A stretch of DNA of 64,000 bases from [Mycobacterium] stephanolepidis (GTDB lineage Bacteria; Actinomycetota; Actinomycetes; Mycobacteriales; Mycobacteriaceae): assembly GCF_002356335.1 (NCBI RefSeq), contig NZ_AP018165.1, positions 4,402,001 to 4,466,000 of the forward strand. Direction: 5' to 3'. The position numbers and the translations under genes were made by a program. Below the pieces are notes generated by a model. The model worked only from the letters and a program-made list of their open reading frames with translations. It was not told where the DNA came from and did not search any database. Below, in pieces: positions 1 through 6,594 of this stretch. The stretch's first letter is position 1; the number at the start of each line of letters is the position of its first letter.

Positions 1-56
1 TGCTCCTTGGCCCGGTCCAGCATTTCGGCGTAGACCTCGGGCGTGGCGATGGGCAC
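1..56 (-). CDS. fba: Class II fructose-bisphosphate aldolase, N-terminal fragment (runs off left edge)
   Basis: Only the first 18 codons are inside the window. The reverse strand reads VPIATPEVYAEMLDRAKE, which matches the start of mycobacterial class II fructose-1,6-bisphosphate aldolase (Mtb Rv0363c), a zinc-dependent cytoplasmic enzyme of glycolysis and gluconeogenesis. GTG at 56 is preferred over the ATG at 71 because a GGAGG lies 7 nt before the GTG and the known protein starts at this residue. It diverges from the DedA gene, the same pairing as Rv0363c/Rv0364 in Mtb. Confidence 0.85.
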   Translation of the reverse strand, partial: MPIATPEVYAEMLDRAKE

Positions 57-145
57 TTCGACGACCTCCATGTCAGCTCTGCGGATTCGCCCCTCACCAT
101 AAGGCAGCCAGGTTGACGACAGATATCGACGGTACTGTTGGCGCC

Positions 146-850
146 GTGAACTTGCTGGCAGCACCCGGATCCGTCACCACCCTGGCACTCATGCCGGATT
201 TCCTGGATCCGGTCAAATTACTCGGCCACTTCGGAACCTTGGCGCTACTCGGGTTGCTGGTGGTGATCTTCGTGGAGTCGGGCGTGCTGTTCCCGGTGCT
301 ACCCGGTGATTCGTTGTTGTTCGTGGCCGGGATGCTGGCAGCCGGTACCGCGGCTGCCGCCGCCGACGGAGCCCCGCAGGCGAATTTCCAGTTGTGGCAG
401 CTGCTGGTCTTCATTCCCCTCGCGGCGATCCTGGGCGGTCAGGTTGGCTACTGGATTGGCCGCGGGATCGGCACGTCGATGTTCAAGCCCGATGCCCGCT
501 TCCTGAAGCAGAAGTACCTCGAGGAGGCGCACGCCTTCTTCGAGAAGCGCGGTCCGTTCGCCATCGTGATCGCCCGGTTCGTCCCGATCGTGCGGACCCT
601 GGCGCCGATCACGGCAGGCGCGGCCAAGATGAGCTACCCGATCTTCGCGCTGTACAACATCCTCGGCGCGGTCGTCTGGGGCGTCGGTCTCACACTGCTG
701 GGCTACTGGTTGGGCCAGTTCGAGATCATTCAGAAGCTGCTCGAACCCATCTTCATCCTGATCGTGCTGGTCTCAGTGGCCCCGATGTTCTTCGAATGGA
801 TGCGCCGCCGCAGGGCCGCAAAGCAGCCGGAGGCCGCACCCGAGGCGTAG
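146..850 (+). CDS. DedA family membrane protein (Rv0364-like)
   Basis: DedA/SNARE-associated integral membrane protein of about 234 aa. DedA proteins are thought to move lipids, such as undecaprenyl phosphate, across the inner membrane. Visible family signatures are FVESGVLFPVLPGDSLLF after the first hydrophobic segment, the Gly-rich QVGYWIGRGIG stretch, and the FARFVPIVRTLAPITAG-type loop with its two conserved arginines. Several hydrophobic segments follow, and the C-terminus is basic and cytoplasmic. The start is uncertain: TTG at 113, GTG at 146 and ATG at 191 are all in frame and none has a strong ribosome site. GTG 146 gives a length close to the family norm. It sits divergent from fba as in Mtb. 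Confidence 0.85.
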   Translation: MNLLAAPGSVTTLALMPDFLDPVKLLGHFGTLALLGLLVVIFVESGVLFPVLPGDSLLFVAGMLAAGTAAAAADGAPQANFQLWQLLVFIPLAAILGGQVGYWIGRGIGTSMFKPDARFLKQKYLEEAHAFFEKRGPFAIVIARFVPIVRTLAPITAGAAKMSYPIFALYNILGAVVWGVGLTLLGYWLGQFEIIQKLLEPIFILIVLVSVAPMFFEWMRRRRAAKQPEAAPEA

Positions 851-952
851 TACGCAGTCGAAATCACTCGGCGGCAAGATCCACGGCTATCCACCACATA
901 CGGGTAAATATGGCCAGGTGCGCACCACAGCAAACTACGCTAATGTCGCGCT

Positions 953-1417
953 GTGGGGAAGATAAGCAGTTGTCTGACAGCGTTGACGGCGATCGGGCTA
1001 ATGGGCTGGAGCTTTACGGCGCCCGCAGGCGCCGAGCCCGCACCGGCAGATGTCGCGGGTGCGTCGGAGGCCGTACAGACGTACATAAGCGCAACGAACA
1101 ACGTCGACGTGGGCCTGATGCGTGCCACGGTGTGCGGTCGCCTCGCCGCCGCCACCTCCGTCGGCACCGACGAACAGGTCCGTCAGGTCATGCAGTCTCA
1201 ACGCGACCGCATCGGGTTGGCACACATAGAGATCTTGCATCCGGTCGAGCTGGGATCACCGCCCGGCCAGGTCGATCTGCTGGCCCAGTTGACTTCCGAG
1301 CACCACCCGCAGGATCCGAGCGGCAACGGGGTCAACCTCGTGTATCACACCGAGAAGGTCAATGGCTCGTGGAAGGTATGCCACGCCCGCAATGAGGGAC
1401 ACCTCGACGAACCCTGA
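953..1417 (+). CDS. Small secreted protein, NTF2/DUF4878-like
   Basis: A 154-aa protein with a clear signal peptide (hydrophobic core LTALTAIGLMGWSFTAPAGA, likely cleaved at about residue 27). The mature part begins with an alpha-helical stretch containing AVQTYISATNNVDVGLM and ends with GSWKVCH. This pattern resembles the small cystatin/NTF2-like secreted proteins (DUF4878 type) common in mycobacteria. Two cysteines, near the start and end of the mature domain, could form a disulfide. The start is a GTG without an obvious ribosome site. It converges on the thioesterase gene. Function unknown. Confidence 0.6.
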   Translation: MGKISSCLTALTAIGLMGWSFTAPAGAEPAPADVAGASEAVQTYISATNNVDVGLMRATVCGRLAAATSVGTDEQVRQVMQSQRDRIGLAHIEILHPVELGSPPGQVDLLAQLTSEHHPQDPSGNGVNLVYHTEKVNGSWKVCHARNEGHLDEP

Positions 1418-1464
1418 TAACGCCCGGTCCACATCGACCCGTCGACGACCCGGAAGGTTCTGAA

Positions 1465-1896
1465 CTAGGCACGCTCCACCGGCGTCGTCTCGAATTCGGT
1501 GGCCCTGTCCCGGAAAGCGTCCGGGAACGGGGCGGAGGTGCCGTCGACGGCGTGCACGTACACCGTTTCGCCGGTGATGAGATGTTCTCCGCCGCGATGT
1601 ATTTCGAAGTGACAGGTCATGCTCGCCCTCCCCATCCGGGCGATGCGCACCCCGATGTCGACGACGTCATCGAAGCGGGCGGGTGCGTGGTAGTCGATGA
1701 CCGACCTCACCACGTACATGTGCTCAAAGACCCCGTCACCGCCGGCGTTCCGCGCGCCGGTCAGCGCAGCCCAGTATTCGGTGAGCGCCGCGTCGAAAAA
1801 CGCCAGATAGTGGGCGTTGAAGACGACGCCCTGCATATCGACCTCGGCCCACCGCACGCGCAACGGATGGAAGAAGCTGAAATCCTCTCGCGCCAT
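1465..1896 (-). CDS. Acyl-CoA thioesterase, 4-hydroxybenzoyl-CoA thioesterase (hotdog) family
   Basis: A 143-aa single hotdog-fold thioesterase. The N-terminal FHPLRVRWAEVDMQGVVFNAH is the classic YbgC/4HBT signature, with the catalytic Asp in AEVDMQG and the NAHY segment that starts the long helix. The family hydrolyses acyl-CoA or aryl-CoA thioesters in the cytoplasm; the substrate cannot be read from sequence. The ATG at 1896 begins one base after the stop of the GH76 gene, so the two are probably co-transcribed and translationally coupled. The frame stays open upstream to 2055, but that extension is Arg/Ser-rich shadow sequence of the GH76 gene. Confidence 0.85.
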   Translation of the reverse strand: MAREDFSFFHPLRVRWAEVDMQGVVFNAHYLAFFDAALTEYWAALTGARNAGGDGVFEHMYVVRSVIDYHAPARFDDVVDIGVRIARMGRASMTCHFEIHRGGEHLITGETVYVHAVDGTSAPFPDAFRDRATEFETTPVERA

Positions 1897-1897
1897 G

Positions 1898-2995
1898 TCA
1901 GGCCACCACGTGCGCGGCCTCGAGCAGCATCCACCCGGACAACTGCACCGACAGATCACGCTCGGGAACCTTCGACGGATTGACCGCACCCGCGATGAAC
2001 CGCGACGCCTGGGACTGCACGGTCGGCAGCGCGGCCGTGCGAGTCCAATCCGCACCGAACAGCGGAAGGTCTTCCACCGTCAGCCGATTGGCCCAGGCGG
2101 CCTCGGCCGAGGTCAGCAGGATGTCACGGGCGACGGCTCGGGCATCGGCGTCCTGCGGGGAGTTCTGCGGCAGCGTGGTGACCACCAACGCCAGATAACG
2201 AGCCAGAATGCCGTTGAAGAGCCCGCCGTCTCCGCCACCGCTGCCACGAATCACGCCTTCGGCTGTCATGTGATCCTTGACCGCGTGCACAAGCCGATGC
2301 ACACGCTCGGCATGCCGGGATTCCCCGGTCCGCACGGCAAGCTCGGTCTCCAGCCCCAGCACCACACCCTGGCAATAGGTGTACGTGGCCCGTTCCAGGG
2401 TGCCGTCCTCTTGGATGCCGTCGATCACCAGATGCGATTCGGGGTCGACGAGGGTGTTGTCGATCCAGTCCGACATCACCTCGGCCCGCCACACTCTTCC
2501 CGTGCGCGCCAACACTATTGCCGCCGGGCCGTTGGCCGGGGTGTTGAAGAACTTGTCCTGCTTGCGCCAGGGTATGCCGCCGCCGTACTCCGGCATCCAG
2601 GCATCGAGGAACTGCTGACGCAGCCGGTTGAGCGCACGTGGACGCTCCAGGCCCAACAGCTCCGAGGCCCGCTGCATCGCCAGCGCCAACCAGGCCATGT
2701 CGTCGTAGTACTGGTTGGTCCACATGAAGACGTTGCGGAAGCGGTGTGCGCGTTGCATATCCGCTATGTACTTGAGCCGGTCCGGGCGCGGGTCGCGCAG
2801 CTGCGCATCGATCAGACAGTCCTGCAGATGCGCCTGCCACCAGTAGTGCCAGTTCTTGAACCAGGTAGCGCCCGGCGCGGGCGGCCACGTCACGATGCCC
2901 AGCCGCATGCGTGGCAGGTGCCACAGCGGCGAGAAGTGTCTGGCGGTGATTGCGGCTTCGGCGCTACTGGCGCGGTTGGCCCACAGCACATCCAT
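1898..2995 (-). CDS. Glycoside hydrolase family 76 protein (Rv0365c-like)
   Basis: A 365-aa protein of the (alpha/alpha)6-barrel GH76 type, the family of endo-alpha-1,6-mannanases. NQYYDDMAWLALAMQRA carries the consecutive Asp-Asp pair typical of GH76 active sites, and aromatic motifs such as YGGGIPWR and TYTYCQGVVLG match substrate-cleft positions. There is no signal peptide, so it appears cytoplasmic, as does Rv0365c. A role in trimming alpha-1,6-mannose chains of lipomannan or related glycans is an inference. It is transcribed into the thioesterase gene. Confidence 0.8.
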   Translation of the reverse strand: MDVLWANRASSAEAAITARHFSPLWHLPRMRLGIVTWPPAPGATWFKNWHYWWQAHLQDCLIDAQLRDPRPDRLKYIADMQRAHRFRNVFMWTNQYYDDMAWLALAMQRASELLGLERPRALNRLRQQFLDAWMPEYGGGIPWRKQDKFFNTPANGPAAIVLARTGRVWRAEVMSDWIDNTLVDPESHLVIDGIQEDGTLERATYTYCQGVVLGLETELAVRTGESRHAERVHRLVHAVKDHMTAEGVIRGSGGGDGGLFNGILARYLALVVTTLPQNSPQDADARAVARDILLTSAEAAWANRLTVEDLPLFGADWTRTAALPTVQSQASRFIAGAVNPSKVPERDLSVQLSGWMLLEAAHVVA

Positions 2996-3026
2996 GCACT
3001 TGATACTAGGGGTGGCCCGCCCCGGG

Positions 3027-3716
3027 CTACCACGCCTTGGTCGGGTCGGCGTGCTGGCGGATCCACGCGTGCATGGCCACCCCCGCGGCGACCCCGGCGT
3101 TGATGCTGCGGGTAGATCCGAATTGTGCGATCGAAACCGTCATCACCGCACCGACTTTCGATACATCGGTGACACCCGGACCCTCCTGTCCGAACACCAT
3201 CAAGCAGTCCGCGGGCAACACCGCGGTCTCCAGGGGCACCGATCCCGGGACGTTGTCGACGGCCACCACCGTCAGGCCGGTCAGCTTCGCGTACTCCAGA
3301 AGCTGCTCGGTGCTGTCATGGTGCATCAGATGCTGGTAGCGATCGGTGACCATGGCGCCGCGCCGGTTCCAGCGGCGTCGGCCGACAATGTGCACGGTGT
3401 GCACCGCGAACGCGTTGGCCGTGCGCACCACGGTGCCGATGTTGGCATCGTTTTCGAAATTTTCGATGGCGATGTGCAGTCGGTGGCGCCGCGTGTCGAT
3501 ATCGGCGACGATTGCTTCCCGACGCCAATAACGGTAGGCGTCAACCACATTGCGGGCATCACCGTCGCGTAAGAGCTCCGGGTCGTAGCGCGGGTCTGTC
3601 GGCAGCGGAAGGCCCCGTTCGGCCGCCCACGGTCCCACGCCGTTGCCGGTGGCGCCCCACAGAGACGGCTCCGTGGGTCGGTCCGGCTCATCCCCAGTCT
3701 TGGGGGCCTCACTCAC
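3027..3716 (-). CDS. TrmH/SpoU family RNA 2'-O-methyltransferase (Rv0380c-like)
   Basis: A 229-aa SPOUT-class RNA methyltransferase that would transfer methyl from S-adenosylmethionine to a ribose 2'-OH in tRNA or rRNA. All three SpoU motifs are visible: NDANIGTVVRTANAF (motif 1, with Asn and Arg), LMVFGQEGPGVT (motif 2), and SINAGVAAGVAMHAW (motif 3, with the Ser-x-Asn pair). The GTG start at 3716 overlaps the upstream lipoprotein stop by 8 bases, so it is the downstream cistron of a pyrE-lipoprotein-methylase run, the same order as Rv0382c-Rv0380c. The exact RNA target is unknown. Confidence 0.85.
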   Translation of the reverse strand: MSEAPKTGDEPDRPTEPSLWGATGNGVGPWAAERGLPLPTDPRYDPELLRDGDARNVVDAYRYWRREAIVADIDTRRHRLHIAIENFENDANIGTVVRTANAFAVHTVHIVGRRRWNRRGAMVTDRYQHLMHHDSTEQLLEYAKLTGLTVVAVDNVPGSVPLETAVLPADCLMVFGQEGPGVTDVSKVGAVMTVSIAQFGSTRSINAGVAAGVAMHAWIRQHADPTKAW

Positions 3717-4623
3717 GAGTCGTCCACACCGCGGCGTGCGTGCCGACCACCGAAAGGGTCCCGGCGAGCACCGCGGCATTGATCTCACCCTGCAGGCATA
3801 ACGACGGCTGCATCTGCACGGCATCCAGAGATGCGTCCGGGAGCACCAGCACCGAGGCCCCGTAGAGGGCGCAGCTGCGCGCCAGCCCCTCCCCGGGCAG
3901 GGTCGGCGCCACCGTCACCATGAGCGGTCCGCCACGCGCCGCCGACTCGTCCCGGTAGCGCGCCGCGACCCCCGAGATGTTCAAACCCAGCAGCGAGAAT
4001 CCGTTGCCGTTGAAAGCATTCGGATCCCCCAAGTCCACCTGGCTGATCTGCTGCCCGCTGGCCCGCCAGGCCTCCATGCTCTTGGTGACGATCACCAGGC
4101 CGGAGTCGTTCTGCGGTGTGGGCAGCAGCCCCATGGGGTAGGCCACCGGGTACGCCACGGTGGATCCGGCGATGCGGTCCTTGGGCGAATACGCGTACAC
4201 CCCCCGTACCGCGCTCTGGTTCTGCATCGGGCCCAGGCACACCGTGCCGGTGAGGCCGGTCGCGGCGCCCACCGAGGGGGTCGCGGTCAGCGGATGCACG
4301 GAAAGGTCGGCGACGTCACGACAACTGCCCAGGGCCGGCACTTCCAATGGATGCGCCAAGGACCCGTACAGCCCGAAACGCAGATCACCGGCAGCCACGG
4401 GCTTCTCCTCCGGCTTCGCAGCCGCCCCCGTGATATCGACGAGCACATACCCATTCTGGAACCGCAGGTTGGCGACGCTGAGATTCCAGCCCAGCAGACT
4501 CTGCGTCTCACCGACCTTGGCAGTCGGTGCGCCGTAAACCAGTTCCTTCTCAGGCTCTTTCGAGCAGCCCGTCAAGACCAGGACCCCCGCGACCAGCGCG
4601 ACGAGGGCCCGACGAAAGGTCAC
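3709..4623 (-). CDS. Conserved mycobacterial lipoprotein (Rv0381c-like)
   Basis: A 304-aa predicted lipoprotein. The N-terminus has a basic start, a hydrophobic core (ALVALVAGVLVL) and the lipobox LTGC, so the mature protein should be lipidated at Cys and anchored on the outer face of the cytoplasmic membrane. The body contains repeated beta-rich Gly segments and no catalytic motif I recognise. It overlaps pyrE by an ATGA junction and the methylase by 8 bp, so it is co-transcribed with both. Mtb carries an equivalent hypothetical gene at this position. Function unknown. Confidence 0.75.
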   Translation of the reverse strand: MTFRRALVALVAGVLVLTGCSKEPEKELVYGAPTAKVGETQSLLGWNLSVANLRFQNGYVLVDITGAAAKPEEKPVAAGDLRFGLYGSLAHPLEVPALGSCRDVADLSVHPLTATPSVGAATGLTGTVCLGPMQNQSAVRGVYAYSPKDRIAGSTVAYPVAYPMGLLPTPQNDSGLVIVTKSMEAWRASGQQISQVDLGDPNAFNGNGFSLLGLNISGVAARYRDESAARGGPLMVTVAPTLPGEGLARSCALYGASVLVLPDASLDAVQMQPSLCLQGEINAAVLAGTLSVVGTHAAVWTTRE

Positions 4624-5192
4624 GATCCGGCCAGGCCGAGATCCGCCAGTCCCAGCACATACCGATACGGAACACCTTCGGCGCGAATCGCCTCGGCGGC
4701 GCCGGTATCACGGTCGACGACGGTGGCCACCCCGATCACCTCGCCCCCGGCCTCACGGACCGCCTGCACGGCCGTGAGCGCGGACCCACCGGTGGTGCTG
4801 GTGTCTTCGACCACCAGCACGCGCTGCCCGGCCACCTCAAAACCCTCGATAAGCCGTTGCATGCCATGAGCTTTCACTGACTTGCGCACCACGAACGCGT
4901 CGATGGGCCGCCCCGGGGCGTGCATGACCGCCGTCGCGACGGGGTCGGCGCCGAGGGTCAGTCCACCCACACCGGCGTAGTCCCAGTCGCTGGTCAGCTC
5001 GCGCACCAGCCGGCCGATCAGGGCGCCCGCCCGGTGATGCAAGGTGGCCCGGCGCAGATCGACGTAATAGTCGGCTTCCTTCCCCGACGACAACGTCACC
5101 TTGCCGTGCACCACCGCGATATCGCGGACCAGGGCCGCCAACTCGTCGCGCTCGGCCGCGTTGAGATCCGGTCCTAAATCAAGTTCTGCCAC
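4620..5192 (-). CDS. pyrE: Orotate phosphoribosyltransferase
   Basis: A 190-aa type I phosphoribosyltransferase that makes orotidine 5'-phosphate from orotate and PRPP in de novo pyrimidine synthesis. The PRPP-binding motif VLVVEDTSTTGGSA is intact, with the adjacent acidic pair. KVTLSSGKEADYYVDLR near the N-terminus and the flexible-loop segment VVRKSVKAHG match the family. The end overlaps the lipoprotein gene (ATGA), and its start lies inside the end of the SDR gene (14-bp overlap), which suggests one long minus-strand operon. Equivalent to Mtb Rv0382c. Confidence 0.95.
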   Translation of the reverse strand: MAELDLGPDLNAAERDELAALVRDIAVVHGKVTLSSGKEADYYVDLRRATLHHRAGALIGRLVRELTSDWDYAGVGGLTLGADPVATAVMHAPGRPIDAFVVRKSVKAHGMQRLIEGFEVAGQRVLVVEDTSTTGGSALTAVQAVREAGGEVIGVATVVDRDTGAAEAIRAEGVPYRYVLGLADLGLAGS

Positions 5193-6003
5193 GACCCCGT
5201 CCTACCACGCTGTTGAATTTCCGCACCAAACCTCTTGGTATTACTCGTGTTACCGATGTGATCGCCTTGTATTGCACCCCGGGAACGCTGAGCACCTTAC
5301 CGGCCGCGATGTCGTGCAGGCACGCGTTGACGACATCGTCGACCTGCAGCCACATGAACTCCGGGATGGTGCCCATTTCGATTCCGGCCCGCTCGTGAAA
5401 CTCGGTATGGATGAATCCCGGGCACAGCACATGCATACCAACGCCGGTGCCCAACAATCCATTTGCCAAACCCTCGGTGAAGGAGACCACCCAGGCCTTG
5501 GACGCCGAGTACGTCGAGCCGCGCCCGGACACCAGGCCTGCCACGCTCGCCACGTTGATGACGGTGCCCGCACCGGCCTCGACCATCGACGGCAAGGCCG
5601 CGCGGGTGAGCTCCATGACCGCGGTGACATTGACGTCGAGCTGCGCGTGCAATAGCTCGGGCGCCGCCGTCCAGAACTCACCGGCGGTGGCGAAACCAGC
5701 ATTGTTGACCAACACCGACACCCCCGCGGCGATGCGCTCGGCGACCTTCGCGCGATCGGCGGCATCGGCCAAGTCGGCGGGCAGCGCCTCCGCGTGGACG
5801 CCATACCGGCAGGTGAGCTCGTCGGCGAGGGCGCTCAGGCGCTGTTCGTCACGGGCGACCAGCACCACGTCATATCCGAGCGAGGCGTACTTACGGGCGA
5901 AACCGCCCCCCAAACCCGAGGTGGGGCCGGTGACCAGCGCCACGGGGCGTACGGAATTGGGGACGGCTGCGGATGAACCGCTTGCGTGAAGACCATCAGC
6001 CAT
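5179..6003 (-). CDS. Short-chain dehydrogenase/reductase
   Basis: A 274-aa classical SDR. The nucleotide-binding motif is VALVTGPTSGLGGGFA, followed by VLVARDEQRL, which favours NADP(H). NNAG is present, the catalytic Ser lies in VINVASVAGL, and Tyr/Lys lie in YSASKAW. The C-terminal part (CPGFIHTEFHERAG) fits the sub-group of acyl or lipid oxidoreductases, but the substrate is unknown. The gene heads the pyrE-containing operon and diverges from mmpS, with a 20-bp dyad in the shared promoter region. Confidence 0.85.
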   Translation of the reverse strand: MADGLHASGSSAAVPNSVRPVALVTGPTSGLGGGFARKYASLGYDVVLVARDEQRLSALADELTCRYGVHAEALPADLADAADRAKVAERIAAGVSVLVNNAGFATAGEFWTAAPELLHAQLDVNVTAVMELTRAALPSMVEAGAGTVINVASVAGLVSGRGSTYSASKAWVVSFTEGLANGLLGTGVGMHVLCPGFIHTEFHERAGIEMGTIPEFMWLQVDDVVNACLHDIAAGKVLSVPGVQYKAITSVTRVIPRGLVRKFNSVVGRGRGRT

Positions 6004-6054
6004 GGTTCGTCAGCGTACCGGCTTGCCGCACGCCCCTCACCGACCATATAACCG

Positions 6055-6074
6055 GTACTAAATGTTACTAGTAC
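6055..6074. promoter_or_regulatory. 20-bp dyad in the SDR/mmpS divergent promoter region
   Basis: Perfect 6-bp inverted arms GTACTA and TAGTAC are separated by 8 nt (AATGTTAC). The site lies in the 123-nt gap between the divergently transcribed SDR and mmpS genes, about 50 nt before mmpS. Size and position fit an operator for a TetR- or MarR-type repressor, which commonly controls mmpS/mmpL pairs, but no such regulator gene is adjacent. The binder is unknown. Confidence 0.45.
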
Positions 6075-6126
6075 AAATTATCCGGAAACTGCCGCTTGCG
6101 CGAGCAAGCGTTGCTAGCATCGCGAA

Positions 6127-6594
6127 ATGTTTGACCGGCTGGTGGTGCGGCTCATCGAGCGTCAGCGCTGGATTTACCCGGTACTCGCAGTGTTGTGGGT
6201 CGCCGCGGGCACCTACATCACCACCGCACCGAAGGTTGCACTGCCGACACCCGAGGTCACCCCGACCAGGCAGGCGGTGAGCGCCATGTCGCTCAGCCAA
6301 CCCAAGACGGTGACGTACGAGGTATCCAGCGAAGGTCGCCCCGTCACGGTCTCCTACCTCGACGAAAAGGGCCAATCCAAGCTCTTCAACGGCCCCGCAC
6401 CGTGGCGCACCAGCCTGACCACCAGCGACTTGGCGTTCGCGGCGGGCGTCACGGCGATATCGACCAACACCGTCACCTGCCGCATCACCGTCGACGGCAA
6501 GGTCGCCGACGAGAAGACCGACACCGGCCGCACGCCCTCGGTGAGCTGCAACCTCGTCGCATTCCAGAAACTCGACCCACAAGGTGGTCACTGA
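6127..6594 (+). CDS. MmpS family transport accessory protein
   Basis: A 155-aa MmpS-type protein with one N-terminal membrane anchor (YPVLAVLWVAAGTYITTA) and a beta-sandwich periplasmic domain. The domain shows KTVTYEVSSEGRPVTVSYLD and a paired-cysteine end (VTCRITVDGKV and SVSCNLVAF), matching the MmpS signature. MmpS proteins assist MmpL transporters in moving lipids or siderophores across the membrane. Its TGA overlaps the mmpL ATG (TGATG), so translation is coupled. This pair is not found at the equivalent place in Mtb, so it is an insertion relative to that genome. Confidence 0.9.
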   Translation: MFDRLVVRLIERQRWIYPVLAVLWVAAGTYITTAPKVALPTPEVTPTRQAVSAMSLSQPKTVTYEVSSEGRPVTVSYLDEKGQSKLFNGPAPWRTSLTTSDLAFAAGVTAISTNTVTCRITVDGKVADEKTDTGRTPSVSCNLVAFQKLDPQGGH

